Shown here: positions 1 through 14,665 of the stretch, piece after piece | Position numbering within the stretch: the first letter of the stretch is position 1 | Layout of the letters: every line of letters starts with the position of its first letter | NCBI GenBank assembly: GCA_021527695.1 | Contig: JAKFAO010000005.1 | Coordinates: 372,001 to 436,000, forward strand | Length of the DNA: 64,000 nt | Source of the DNA: Naematelia aurantialba | Lineage: Eukaryota > Basidiomycota > Tremellomycetes > Tremellales > Naemateliaceae | Direction: 5' to 3' | Position numbers and translations under genes: made by a program | Notes under the pieces: model-generated | Databases searched by the model: none | Told to the model about the DNA's origin: nothing | What the model saw: the letters and a program-made list of their open reading frames with translations, nothing else

Positions 1-2545
1 GGTCTTAAGCGGAAATCGGACGTCGGGGCCGAGGATGAGACTCTGCATGTCGCGAGGCCGGAGAAGGTTGCGCGATTCGACGAACAAGCTCAGCAAGCAG
101 TTATTACACCTATGAGCGAAGAATACCACGACTTTCCCATACCGCTAGCTTCCTCGCCGCGTGCCACTGCTTCACTGCCTCGTGTGACTCCAGGTACGAG
201 TGAGCATAGTCGTGGAGAGCGTGGCAGATCGGATATCCACAAGGTGTCCAGGGCGCTGGATGAGCTCAGGGAGAAAGCGCAGGCCAAGGAGGCGGCAGCG
301 AAAGCAAAGGCGGCCGCGGCCGCACATGCGCAGAAGATGGCAATGTACGAGCCCAAAGCGCAGAGTACGGGCTCGGGCTTCCTGCGGGGTTTGGGGAACA
401 GCCTAGGTCGGTCTCTCGGGTTTGGAAACGCCCGTTCAGCAGAAGAGGAGGCGAGGCAGAGAGAGGAGGACGAGTTGGCAGAGCAACAGGCTAAAGAGGA
501 GTTGGAGCGCCTCATGGCTGGTTCGCCGGCGTCGGTCAAAGAGCACATTGTGCACGAACTGGGGAAATCGGCGCCACCATCGCCATCGCGACAGTCAGTC
601 CACACGATACACCATCCCGAAGTATCTGCTGTCGCGGAACCCGATCAGCTGGAAGAAGACGAAGAGATGGATGAGTCGCAAGTGATCGACGAGCTGAACG
701 ATCACGATCATGCGCAAGCTCCACGACCCGTCAACTCGGACAACCAGCCCCGACCCGTCAGCCCAGTCAGCAAGCCCCGATCGACGACCCCGACAGATAC
801 GCCCCCACGAGCACCACATCCCGTTACCGAAGCGCCGCCCCTGCATTCTCGCGTGGAGAAGCACGTGCATGCCGAAGCGGCCAAAGTGCCGAAACCGAGC
901 GCACAAGAGGAGCAGCCTGCGTCTCAGCGGACCGAGGAAGCTCAGCTGATCAGACCTCCGCCTGCGCTGCAGAGATCGGAAACGCCAGTGGTACAAGAAA
1001 ATGCGAGGTGGGCAGGCGCGGGCATGGAAATCGAAGAGGATGAGTTGGATGAGGAGGAAGAGGAAGAGGAAGAAGAGAAAATCAAGGAACAATCACGGAA
1101 GAACGAGGTGAGTAACTTTCATCTTGGGCGGTATGCCTCACTTATACCTCTAGCGTCGTGCGGATCAAGGCAAAGCAAGCTTCGCTCCTACAAGCCTTTC
1201 TGCATCTACTACCTCGCAGGCTACGACCGCTGGCTACTTTGGACAAGCGTCGACTATGGCAAACAAGGCGCTCGGCGTCAAGCCGTCTGCCGGGCCAGTC
1301 AAGAGCATACAGCTCGCTGCTGCGGCTGCGAAGAAGGTGAGTGACTGATAGCAGCGTCAGAAGATGTGCGGCACTGAGATTGTGCATAGGAACTGGAGGC
1401 GGCGGATCGCAAGGCACTCCTCAAGGAGCAAGCTGAGCAACGGCGCATCGAGGCAGCGCGCAAGAAGGCAGAGGAAGACCGGACTCGGGCCGAGGAGGAG
1501 CGTAAAGCCAAGCTCGCCGAGGCGGAAGAGCGGCGCGCACGTCAGGCGGAGATTGACGAGAAGCGACGCCAGAGGTTGGAGGCCGAGAAGAAACGGAAAG
1601 AAAAGGAGGATCGGATCGCAAAGGAAAAGGCGGCGAAGGAAGCGGAGGAGAGAGCCATCGCTAAAGCCAAGGTACGTGGTTTCAGGTTTCGCTGTTGCGC
1701 GACTGGCTCACTGACGCTTGCAGGCCGAGGAGGAGGCGAACAAGAAGCGCAAGCTCGCGCCGCAGCTGAACAAATCGGCGAATGGATCGGCCATGAATCC
1801 GGCCAAGCGAGTTGCCGCGCCAGCTGGAGCAATGGCGGTGATCAAGCCGAAAGAAGCATTCCGTCCGAACAAAGCGCCGACCGCTGCACCTTCGGGTACG
1901 AAGCTCGGACCGAGCGCTTTCCGCACTGCCACGGTGGTCGCTAGCGAGGTGTCAGTGACGCAGACGCAGGCGTCGACATCGACATCGACGATATCGCTCG
2001 TGCCGCAGGCTCAAGGCGAGCGGCGGCCGCTAGGACCGCCGTCGCGAGCATCCCACCAGCCCATGGTCCCGACCAACACGATCCGGCCTGTTGTCGCTGG
2101 CCACGCTCAGGCTGCGGCTTCCGCTTCCGCTGCCTCTTCTGCTACTGCCCCGCAGCCGGCAGCGGTGTTGCAAGCACAACGGCTAGCGCTGAAGACGCAG
2201 ATCGACGAGGTCCAATCTGAAGACATCGTCCTCCCGGACATTGCGTCAGAGTATTCCAATTCAGACGACGAATCCGAGGCGTCGCCGGAATTCAAACGCC
2301 CGTCGTGGGCGGAATCGCCGGCTCTGCGCGCTGCGCTCGAGGCGCAGGCGACGCGGAACCCGGATGACCTGTTTGGCGAGATCAAGCCGGTGTCGATGGA
2401 GGAGCTGTTCAAGGTCCGCCAGGGCAAGTTTAGGGCGCGGACGAGCAGCGCGAATTGGGGTGGGGGGGATCGTCTGACCCGGGTCGAGGAGATTGAGTAT
2501 GCCAGGCGGATGGGGTTTGGTAGAGCGGAGGGCGGGGCCTCGTGA
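1..2545 (+). CDS. INCENP-like chromosomal passenger protein (5' end missing)
   Basis: Four visible exons join in phase: 1-1107, 1220-1336, 1390-1671 and 1724-2545, giving about 775 residues; the start lies left of the window. The protein would scaffold the Aurora B/Ipl1 complex at centromeres and the spindle midzone. The last 90 or so residues match the IN-box: LPDIASEYS, then RPSWAESPALRAAL, a NPDDLFGEI block, and an RTSSANW segment containing the TSS motif that Aurora phosphorylates in known INCENPs. Before it lies a Lys/Glu/Arg-rich stretch (exon 3, residues of the type AEEERKAKLAEAEE) that looks like the single alpha helix/coiled coil of INCENP. The N-terminal visible part is acidic, Pro/Ser-rich and probably disordered. 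The family call rests on the IN-box and is firm; the acceptor at 1219 rather than 1153 was chosen because it keeps frame. Confidence 0.88.
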
Positions 2546-3822
2546 TAGTAAGGGCCGCTGTGGGGCAGGGGCAGCGCCGTCCAGATGGCAGAGACGAGAA
2601 GGGGCGGGAGGGAGACGGGCTAGACGAGTGGCAGGTGGAGGGTGAGGGCCGAGGGCGGAGAGTGGCAGAGATAAAGGGATTAGTGGCAGATTGCTCCGCT
2701 GTAATACTGGGATCGTCGCTTGTTCGTCATTCAATCATATCACGCTCTACATACCGGCCTCGAATGCATGTGCATGGATCTGCGTCGCGTGTTTATCAGC
2801 GTATCAGCGTATCAGCTTCTCAGCGTATCAGCTTATCAGGACATGTTCTGTTTATGCGACGTACATCCGCCCCGGTCATGTTGCCGAGCCGGGAGAGGGG
2901 TTACGCGTGGCACCACGCTTGGGCATGTCGCGCATGTGCTGTGGGCTAGTGCGGTTGTGTCTGTGCTGCGCTGCGGTTTCTGGTTCGATTCTGGTTCGGG
3001 TTCCGGGGTTAGGTGACCGTGCAGTTCAAAAGCCGGCGACCCAGGGTACGGCCGTTCTATCCTTCTAGATGCACCGCCACCACCATCACCATCACCGCCA
3101 AAGTCACCGTCCCCACCGTCCATGTCGGCACGGCCCATTCCGTCTAGACTCGGGTGCCCGGTAACTATGCTGCCGAACACCACGCGGTCAGACACCACGC
3201 GGTCAGACACCACGCTGCTACTCTGTACTAACTCTGTCGGGCACGGCGCCGTCCCTGCGCCGCTGCGCCGTCGCGATCGCCGCGGGCATTGCCACCCTCC
3301 TTCCTTGCAGTCCCCATCCCCTTTGTCCACAAAGGATGGCAGCGATTCACCGTGCACGCTGGTCGGCGACTCGCTGGTGGCCGGGGGAGATTGGGAGATT
3401 GGGCGATTGGGCGATTGGGTTCAACGGAGGGCCCGTTCACACGCCTTTGTGCTCAACCCCGCTAGAACGGCGTATCACTCCCTCCACGGTGCACTCGTAG
3501 TTGCCTCGGAGTGGTAGCTCCAGCTTCCTACTCCTACTTCAACTTCCTATCCTACTTCCCAGTCCCAGCCCACTTGCCACCCTACTCTCTCCGTCCTCCT
3601 CCCGCCGTAACAACGACAGTCCCGCAACGTAACCGCACCCCACTGCTCTCATAGGGTTCGGCGGCAACAGACAGTGAATAGTGGACACGCCCACAGCCGC
3701 AGCAGCAACCATAACTACAAGGCGGCTAGGCCACGCCACCGGTCCTGGGGTCAGTGAGAAACGAACGGGCGACACCGATTGTGACAGCGACAGCGACACC
3801 ATCAGTGTCCGTGGACAACAGC
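2546..3822. other. Intergenic region with short repeats
   Basis: No convincing gene. It holds the 3' flank of the INCENP-like gene and the upstream region of the next plus-strand gene. Around 2795-2840 a short GTATCAGC-type unit is repeated several times, and around 3185-3215 a CACGCGGTCAGACAC unit is repeated. Open frames here overlap on both strands and lack conserved content. Confidence 0.5.
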
Positions 3823-5787
3823 ATGAAACTCCGATGGGAGGTGCTGCAATCCCGGTACATCCCCAAAGCACATACTTCGACCGGCGTCGTCGATCCTGCC
3901 ACTGAGGACTTTTTTTCGCGCCATGCGAGTGAGTCTTGTGTAGTGCTCGGCTCGTTGTCACGTCTTACCTCTTTGCCTCTTGCCTCTGCCTCTTTGCCTC
4001 TCATGGCTTATATGCCGCTCCAACTCTAACCTCAACTGCTCTCCGCCTCGTCCTCCCTCCAGTCCTGTCCCCACTAACATGCATTACCCGTCCTACCACC
4101 ACATGAAATGAAACTCGACGCCTCATGGAGTTGAATCTCGAGGAGCAGCTGACACGCCACAGCGGGCTTTTACATCGTCTTTGCCACTCTTGCCACTACC
4201 ATCTCGGTCTTCTGCCTGTACGCGCTCTGGCGCGGCCCGGTGCGCGAATTCTGGATCTGCGGCTTTGCCGCAAGGTCGAAGAAGAAAGACCGCCTCTCGG
4301 CGTCGGGACCACAAATGGCAGGTACAGGTCCGGGCGGTATGAGCTGGACGACCGCTGGTGCGCTTGGGCAAGGGCAAGCTGCCCAGCCGGGAGCAGGACA
4401 TCACGGAAGTGGGAAAGGCAGCGGTAGCGGCACGGTGTACCTTACCGACCTGAAGCGGCAAGCAATGTCCGCCACACCTACGTCGAATAGAAGTGACGAG
4501 TCGAGAAGCGCCTTGATCCGCGACGGCGACCACAACCGTAACGGTCTCCACAGCCCCAACGGCCACAACAGCCCAAACGGCCACGGCAACCTCAGCGGCG
4601 TAGGTGCTGGCCCGACAGCCGCGCTCCATCGGCCGCAGCCTTCCGCGTCGACCTCGTACTCCTCTATGGGAGGAAGCGATGTTGGAAGCGGTAGTGGCAG
4701 CGGCATCAGCCTCAACGTCCAAGCACGATCGATCTCCACACCCCCAAACGTCTGGTTCGCCCCGGACCTTCCTTCGCCCAGGGGCAACGATAATGGCGCC
4801 CATGGCGGCATCAACCGGTACCGCCCAAACAGCCGAAACAGCGCACACAACGTACAGCACGCACGCAGTCCACAGGGTACACGCACACATAGCCCACAAG
4901 ACACCCACAGACACAGCCCACAAGGGTTCGGAGCTCAGAACCCATATCACCAAGGGTCGCAGAGCCCATACGGCTGGCCGAACTGGCAAGGCCCAGTGCC
5001 CATGCCCCAACCGACCCTGCATAAGCAGAATATCTCGTCGGCCCCGTCAAGCTACATCACGCCCTCAGCGCACGACCAGCCACCAGCGACGTTTCACCTC
5101 CCACCGTCACTGCCCACGTCGACACCCCAACCCCACAGCACACCCTCACCCCACAACACATCTTCGCCTCCCAAGCCATCCTCACCCCACGGTACACCAT
5201 CGACCCATGATACGCCATCACCCGACGAAACACCATTCAGTACCCCCTATAGCACGCCCTACAGCTCCGCAAGAAATTCTCCAGAGCTCGGTGCCGGTCC
5301 ACTCCCGCCAGTGGCGAATCAGCCTCCAAACCCAGGTTCAAGCACTGGTCCAGGCACGGTCGGCTCTGGGGAAAGTCCATTCCAATCCCCCCATGGCAGG
5401 ATGGCGTATACTGGTCCCACCCAGAGTGCTTGGAAGTTCCCAGTCAACCCGGATATGACGGGGACTTATGCTCCCAACCAGGCTTCCGTGCTGCCGCTAC
5501 ATCCCCAACCCCAGTCCGACTATCCCCAACTCCAGCCCCAATCTACGCCAGCACAGCTGACCCCGCCTCTGATCACTCGGCCAGCGACGGCTGCGTCTAT
5601 CCCGCTGCCAGCTAAATCGACATATTCCCCATCGCCAAGGGGTCCGGTGAGGAGCCAATCATCTGGTGGAGGAGATTACTTTAGCCCAGCACCATGGGCG
5701 GCGACGACCACTGTGAAGCGCGGTGAACGTGGCATTTCAATGTGGACGACGGAGAGTCTGGCGGTAATGAGAGATGACGCGAAGTAA
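3823..5787 (+). CDS. Single-pass membrane protein with long disordered tail
   Basis: Two exons, 3823-3928 and 4163-5787, join in phase 1 and give about 576 residues. The acceptor at 4162 has a CTGAC branch-like site just upstream. Directly after the join is a clear hydrophobic helix (GFYIVFATLATTISVFCLY, about residues 37-55) followed by Arg/Lys-rich sequence (AARSKKKDR), so the short N-terminus should be outside or lumenal and the rest cytosolic by the positive-inside rule. The remaining 500 residues are rich in Pro, Ser, Thr, Gln, His and Asn, with SPQG/SPNGH-like repeats, and look disordered. An in-frame ATG at 3754 would add 23 residues. I do not recognise the family. The large antisense frame at 4123-5022 is taken to be a shadow. 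Confidence 0.65.
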
Positions 5788-6227
5788 TGAGAGACGAGGT
5801 ACGAAACATGATACGATCGCTTCTTATGGATATTTCTGTACCATCACCATGCACGTCTACGTCTCGCCGCCCCCACCAAAAACGCGTTGGGGAGGGGCAC
5901 CCTTGATGGTACCTGTCCGTGCGCTGGCAGCGTGGCGGTGTGTGACGTCGCAGAGGTGAGGCAAGGGGGTCCTTTGGAGCATCCTGTCTCGTTTTCACCG
6001 CTCACTGATGTGACACCACCCGCTTGTCCTCTTCTCTTCTCTCGATTCTCCTGTTGTGTCCCCATTGCTCGGGCATCTTGTCCACTGTAGTGATCACCAG
6101 TGTCCCAGTGCAGATAGTATCTTGAAGCTTCACGCGTAGCAAGATAGACGCCTTCCCCCCCACTCCATTCCAATTCTATCTCCGCCAAGCACGCCTCGTG
6201 GCCCTCGACGCTGCCCGCCGGAGCCTG
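5788..6227. other. Intergenic region
   Basis: About 440 bp between two plus-strand genes, presumably terminator plus promoter. Nothing else recognised. Confidence 0.4.
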
Positions 6228-8557
6228 ATGCAGTACTACAACCAACCAGCAATGGGCGGCGGGATGGGTATGGACCCGAGAATGATGCCGGGTATGGGGG
6301 GCATGCCAGGCGGTATGCCAGGTATGCCAAACGGCATGCCAGGTATGATGCAGCCTGGAATGATGGGGGTCGGCGGTATGGGAGCAATGGGTGGCGGGAT
6401 GGTAATGCCGGGCATGTATCCTACGTATGGACAGGCTTATAGGCAGCTCGTACGTCGGGTCGGAGGTATCCCACTGCCAAAGTCCGTGTCCGCTGATCCT
6501 GATAGGGATACGACTACCAGTTGCCAGAGTCGACTTACAAACCAGAAGGGTCGTGGGGAGCATGGGAGCTGGTGAGCTTACCCGTCCATGTCGCTCGAGC
6601 TCACACTCTTGTTTCAGGCGAGAGCACGGTATTCCAACGAGCGTCTCGAACGGCCGTTCCTCGAAAACATCGTCAGTCTCTCTTGTTTCCATCAGACCGG
6701 GTTAGGGATAATGCTCATGGGAGCAGATCAGCACGCTGACCAACTACTTTACCAATCGGCATTTGTCGGAGGAAGCTGCCCGCGAAGCCCATCGGCGCAT
6801 CTACTTCCGCGGCGAGGGGGAAGACGCTGGGAACAAGACGCTCGGCGGCGCCGCGGCGTACCAAGCCTTTCTGTCAGTTCTGCAAGTGCGAGGTGTGATT
6901 CGCTGACCCTCTACCAGGATTTGGGACAGAGACCATCATTCGGCGTATCATTCGTACCCATCACAAGAGAATCGCGAAAGGCTGGTAGGACTCGCGGTGG
7001 CTGAATGTTGGTGTCTCTCACTCCTGCAACCCTCTCTGAAAAGAGGGCTATGCTGAGCAATTCAGTGTTTGCACTGTGGGACAGGGTGGAACCCCGCTCA
7101 AGCCGGGCACAGGTAGAAGAAGCGTCTCAATATGCTGCTGCCACGGCCAAGTACCTCTTCGACCGGGTAAGTGCGGCTCGTCAGGGTACCAAGTGACACT
7201 GGCGTCCTTGCACGGACATGACGAATGATTCACCTCGACTCTTCTTGGAATGCTGACAAATTCTTGTGCACAGCACTACGAGCTGCAGAGTAACCGTGGT
7301 CCATACGGAAGCCGTTACGGGAACGGGTACGGCGCCGATGACGAGTCTGAGGGTGGCGAAAGCGAGGGACGGCACATGCGCCGGCGATCGACCTTTGGCG
7401 GTGAGTCCAGGGGTTTTGTGGAGCACGTCTCGGACCGTGGTTCCTTTGATGACTCGCGTCATTCCTTCCTTTCTCAGTCTTTCAACTCACAGCCTCTCTC
7501 GTCTCTCTCCAGAAAGACTTTGCACCGCAAGCCCTGTTGCTCCGTGTTTTTGCTCCTTTCATTTTCGCCACTGCGTCGGCGTCATTTTGTTCTGCACGGA
7601 ATGCTCCAATTCTTAACTGCCCCTTCGTCTCCACGCAACTTGACATGACCCGTAACCGCGAGAAAACACCATATTCCTCACCTCGGGGCTCTCCAGTTGG
7701 TCAGCCTCATCCTCCAAACTACTACGACCAGCATCACGTACCACACCCGCACCACACCTCTCCTCCCTTTGCCAGTACTTTGCACCCTCCGCGCCCTCCG
7801 CACCCTCACCAGCCTCCGCATCATTCTCACCAGGGAAATATTTCTGGCTGCCCACACCCACAGACGGCATATCAGCTCATGAATCCCTATGCAGCGAACG
7901 GCGGCCCGGGATATGGTCCAATGAACTCCATGGGTGGCGGTATGGGGATGGGCGGTATGAACCCCATGATGGGAGGTGGAATGATGGGTCAGGGAATGGC
8001 CATGCCGGGTATGGGGTCGATGGGCATGCCAGGCACGATGGCAAATATGAACATGGGTGGCTGGCCGATGGGCACGGGAATGGGAGCGGGAATGATGCCG
8101 GGGATGGGTGGTGGGATGATGCCAGGCATGGGGATGGGCGGTATGGGAGGGGGAATGGGCGGTACGGGATTGAATGGGATGGGAGGTATGCCTATGGGGG
8201 GAATGCTCGGGGGAATGCAGGGCGGGGTGCCGATGGCACCTGGTGGTCTTGCGAACCCGATGAACGAGGCGCAAGCAGCCCCTGTGAGTCGACGACTGAT
8301 CTTTGCGCTATCTTCCTTGCTCCATCTGCTGCGTTGTTCCTTCATCCGTCATTCTCCATCCTTCGTATTTTAGCCCAAGTACCCTCGCATGGACACAAGT
8401 GTCAGAGAGGCTAACAGAACAGGGCATGCACCCGTACCACTACGGTGCCCAGTCGGGGGTGGCGTACGGAAACCAGCCCATCGACCAGATGGGCCATCCT
8501 ACCTTTCCAGGAGGGCCCGGTCGGAGCTGGTACGCTTACGGGCAGCCACGGTACTGA
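6228..8557 (+). CDS. Gly/Met-rich protein with central helical domain, unknown function
   Basis: Exons that join in frame: 6228-6449, 6506-6571, 6618-6671, 6727-6872, 6918-7010, 7046-7166, 7274-7400, then a large exon ending at 8283, and 8423-8557. The N-terminus and the segment encoded by about 7915-8270 are dominated by GM, GGM and PGM repeats. Between them lies a Trp- and Tyr-bearing, Ala-rich domain (YKPEGSWGAWE, then NYFTNRHLSEEAAREAH, LGGAAAYQAFLIWDRDHH, RERLVGLAVAECWAML, AATAKYLFDRHYE). The LGGAAA..W / REKLVGLA pattern recalls small helical domains of unknown function in other fungal proteins, but I cannot name one. The acceptor of the large exon is unresolved: 7478, 7493 and 7697 all keep frame; 7697 gives the cleanest protein. 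The last intron uses a GGCTAACAGAACAG acceptor. Confidence 0.65.
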
Positions 8558-9474
8558 GACTAGGAGGGGTGGTGGGAGAGGAGGGATGGGGAAGACGGGC
8601 GGGAAGGGCGTGAGGTTTGAGAAGAGGGTAGAGGAGATTCCGTAGCGCTGGCTGGTGGCGGATCGGTGGCGGTGGCACACCGGTGGCGAACCGGTGGCGG
8701 TGGCACACCGGTGGCGAACCGGTGGCGAGTGCCATCGGCGCTGTGAATTGTGCTGTGCAGGGGTTGCAGTGATATTTTAGCGGCATGAGTACAGTCTCCA
8801 ATGCAGTCTCTTGTGACATTATAGTGGGCTCCTGACCGCCATGCCTGACGAAGCCCAAGGATCGATGTCCAGCCACCCGTCTGGTCCATCCCTGTTACGG
8901 TACACCCACCTACGAACCGACAAACATAGACTCCAGTGTTGTCAGGCGATTAGAGGAATTGGAAGTCCTCGCCTTCCTACCGGTACAGGTAAACTGCGCT
9001 GCCGGGGCGAAACTCCCGATCGCCGCAATTCGGTGTCTGCTATCCTGCGACGGAACGGAAGGCGACGTACTGTAAAACAACATTTACTGTAGGTGTACGC
9101 GCCTTCCTGGCGCTCGGGGTCATTTATACCGTGCAAGCGCTCCTTTTCCGATCCCAAGCTGTACTCTTTTGGCGCCGATTCTGAAACTACAGTAGATGGG
9201 GGATGGTAGAGACGTGTTGTCCTTCCACATGGAAGACTTGATCAATGTGCGGGGGATATAAGCTGCGTGTGGGGGGTCTCTTCCACTCTTTCATCCTCGA
9301 ACTGTTACATTCCCGTTCTACCTTCCACTTTAAGCGTCTGCACGTCCAAGTCCGCACCCGCTTCTCACTTTAGCACCCCTCTACTGCTATATCTCCACAC
9401 TGCCCTCCTCCATTTGTACTCTCCCAGTCCATTGTTGCACGTCTCCGGTTGCAGTTCACGTTACTCATTACATC
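8558..9474. other. Intergenic region with a 28-bp tandem repeat
   Basis: Separates two plus-strand genes. It includes the duplicated 28-bp unit listed separately and a pyrimidine-rich stretch before the next ATG (about 9280-9470) that is probably promoter/5' leader. Confidence 0.45.
8665..8730. repeat. 28-bp GC-rich tandem repeat
   Basis: A unit beginning GGTGGCGGTGGCACACC is present twice in perfect copy (8665-8692 and 8693-8720) and starts a third time. It lies just 3' of the Gly/Met-rich gene. Confidence 0.85.
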
Positions 9475-10125
9475 ATGGCATCTACAGCCTCTACTACTAC
9501 TACCCCCCTTGAGAGCTCTTCAGCCTCAATTACCGCCGCTGAGACGGCGAAAGCCAGAGCTGATGCGCGCATGGCCGACTTCCTCCTTGGGGAGGACTTT
9601 TCCATGGGGCCGTGGGTACCAGAGGAGATCGACCTTGGCCCGTTGTTGACTGACTTGGACGATCCCAAGGCGCTCGGAAGCGAGGCCAACACTGAGCGCG
9701 AGAGCGTCGAGGTGGATGTGGAGGCGGATGTGGACGACGGGTGCTGGTCCGATGACGCCGATGACGCCGATGACGCCGATGAAGTCGATACGTGAGTCGC
9801 TGTCCAACATATGACTTGCCATCATACGTGCTCCCCGCGGTATGCGTCCATACTCACGGGGTACAGCTTCATTCGCAACTTTGACAAACTGCTGGAACAG
9901 TCGGAACTGCCCTACGACGAGATCGTGCAGGCGCGGCGCCAGCTGCAACAGTTCACCACGGACGCCGTGAGCCAGTGGGCGGACGCAGAGGCAAAGGGGC
10001 TCGTGGCTGGGCGCTTCAATTTCGACGCCTTCTACCGCATAGTCCAGCCCTCGGAAGTGGACACGGCTGTCCGTTCGGATGCGGGCTCGACTGAGCCTGA
10101 CGAGACGGACGGCTCAGACGCCTGA
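9475..10125 (+). CDS. Small acidic protein, unknown function
   Basis: Two exons, 9475-9791 and 9867-10125, join in phase 2 to give about 191 residues. The N-terminal third is Ser/Thr-rich, then comes an alanine-rich helix with the motif ARMADFLLGEDF, then a strongly acidic segment with three DDA repeats. The second exon encodes an amphipathic helical region (FIRNFDKLLEQSELPYDE, ARRQLQQFTTDAVSQWADAEAKGLVAG) that looks folded. No family recognised. The donor GTGAGT and acceptor TACAG are standard, and the frame changes cleanly at the join, which supports the model. Confidence 0.65.
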
Positions 10126-10722
10126 GGTGTCGACGACAGCCCACCGCGGGATACTTTAAGAAGCTCGAAGGAGAGTCCCATCGCCCGTAAGAAGCCTGGA
10201 GGAGACTCCATTCACGTAAAAAGTAAGAAGTTTGGAGGATTGTCATTGCATGTAAGATACATAAGAATTTTGACGACAGTCCAATTCTCGGAAGTGCACG
10301 GGAGTTCTGCCAATGTACAGTACAGTGCACAATGCTGTATGTGTATACTCTGATCCGATGCCGGAATGAATGCTCGTCGTCGCCACCAGCGCTCCTTTGT
10401 CCTCTGCCTGGGCAAGTCGCCGGCACTTGCCTGCCTTTACCCCCCTTGCCCGCTGCTCGGCTCCTTAGTCCTACGCTGTGCGGATGCATATCCAGCCCAT
10501 CGCATTAGTGGACGCTTCCGTATTCTGCTCGATCTGTGCTTCTGTCGCGCGCCACTTCGCCACACCTACTAGCTCTATCATTCCCACCAGCTCGACGTCT
10601 CAACTCACGATCATCGTCCCCACCAGCTCGACGTCTCAACTCACGATCATCGTCCCCACCAGCTCGACATCTCAACTCACGATTCGGTCATCGCCCTCGT
10701 CTAGCCGGGAGCAGTCATAATA
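10126..10722. other. Intergenic region with 36-bp tandem repeats
   Basis: Between two plus-strand genes. Several 20-25 bp GAAG/TTTGGAGGA-containing blocks recur at about 10157-10235, and a 36-bp direct repeat lies at 10585-10690, immediately upstream of the next gene. Confidence 0.5.
10585..10690 (+). repeat. 36-bp direct repeat, three copies
   Basis: A 36-bp unit starting CACCAGCTCGACGTCTCAAC occurs at 10585-10620 and 10621-10656, with a slightly diverged third copy from 10657. It sits 30-140 bp upstream of the ATG at 10723, so it is probably in the promoter or 5' leader. Confidence 0.85.
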
Positions 10723-11575
10723 ATGGCCTTCGCGCTGCACCCGCTCCTGTCGACTTACCCCGGCGCCTCGTTTGTCCCCAACGGAAACTTGACCGGCCCG
10801 CACCTCGCCCTCGCGTCGGGCGGCGATTCAGCCGGTTACTGGGGGCACGTGCCCCTCCTGCCCCCGCCCCTGCCCCAACCTCTGTATCCACAACACCAAC
10901 CTGAACCCCTATATCCGCAACACCAACACCAACCTCTATATCCGCAAGACCAACACCAACCTCTGTATCCCCAACCCCAACCTCAACCCCTATATCCGCA
11001 ACGCCAACACCAACCACTCTATCCACCACACCAAGCCCAACCACTCTATCCACCACACCAAGCCCAACCTCTATACTTGGAAAACCAAGCCCAGACGCTA
11101 CACCTACACCCCGCTATCCTAGGGTTGCAGTCCCCGTGGTCGTGGAACCTGCCACCGGCGGTCGTGGCTGCCCATGAAGGCCGGGGCACAGGGATGTACG
11201 GGCTCTTGCCGGAGCAGCTGGAGCGCGGCGCCAAGGGCGCGGCGTTCAACTACGGCTGGCCGAGGTACGGCCCCATGCCGCTCAAGCCTGAGCTCGGCGG
11301 ATTTGGTGAGTCTCTCTTCCTCTCTTGCATCGTCGACTTCTTCTTCCCCGTCGCACCCTCATTCCCGGCTACTCCATCTCCCTGCCCTCCTCATACCGAG
11401 TTCTTCTCTCCCTGCCCTCACCCGAACCCGACTTGCCCTTGGTTCCACTTGGTGTCCTGCCTCCCACTCGGTGTCCTGCCTCCTCGCGGCTCACTCCGCG
11501 CTCACACACGCAGTCGGCAAGATCAATCCGTATGGGCGAAGTTTCCCCCACGGGTACTACAAGACGACGTACTAG
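10723..11575 (+). CDS. PLYPQ-repeat protein, unknown function
   Basis: Two exons, 10723-11305 and 11514-11575, join in phase 1 and give about 214 residues. After a short N-terminal region comes a tandem array of 8-10-residue units of the form PLYPQ(H/D/P/R)Q(H/P)Q (about residues 50-125), ending in diverged copies with PLYPPHQAQ. The C-terminal part has several aromatic Gly/Tyr/Pro blocks (AFNYGWPRYGPMPLKPELGG, then NPYGRSFPHGYYKTTY). There is no signal peptide or membrane segment. Tyr/Pro/Gln-rich repeats of this type suggest a disordered, possibly assembling protein, but this is inference. No homolog recognised. Confidence 0.65.
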
Positions 11576-12076
11576 TCTCGGCTTGCACAAGCGCCAGGTT
11601 CCACGATGCATCACGAATACGGCGAGTGGCGGACGACAGCCGGGACGCCGAGGGTCAGAACAGCCGCGTCGAGGATCAGACAGCCACATGCATATATTGT
11701 GCGCAGCACAGGGCCCATCACATCCTCACAGCAAATGCAGTACATACATGTCGTCCTTGTGACCGTCACCCAAATCATCAGATATCACATCGCCGGCCTC
11801 CACTGACGCCGCCCAAAGTCTATCTGAAGCAGAGTCATCCCTGGAGCAGACCTAGGTCCGTGCGCAGATAATGCATGGTTGCACTCCCTGTCACGCGATC
11901 TGCGCATTGCACCCATGTTCTGGCTCTCTGAAGCATGCATCGTATGGACAATACTCTCGAACCAAAGTCCTATGCATATGTACATGTATCCTCATGCATG
12001 CAAAGCCTACGCGGTGAGGCTCCAAGTGAAGCGGATGTCAAGCGGTGCTCCAGACCTGCAAGTTGCGAGTCTCGGA
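11576..12076. other. Intergenic region between convergent genes
   Basis: About 500 bp separating the ends of the PLYPQ-repeat gene and the malic enzyme gene. Nothing recognised beyond likely terminator sequence. Confidence 0.4.

Positions 12077-14665
<2,589 letters not shown>

Noticed and set aside
4123..5022. A 299-residue minus-strand frame antisense to the membrane protein gene
   Set aside because: Its composition mirrors the Pro/Ser/His codons of the plus-strand gene; no domain, and the plus-strand model has a coherent intron and membrane helix.
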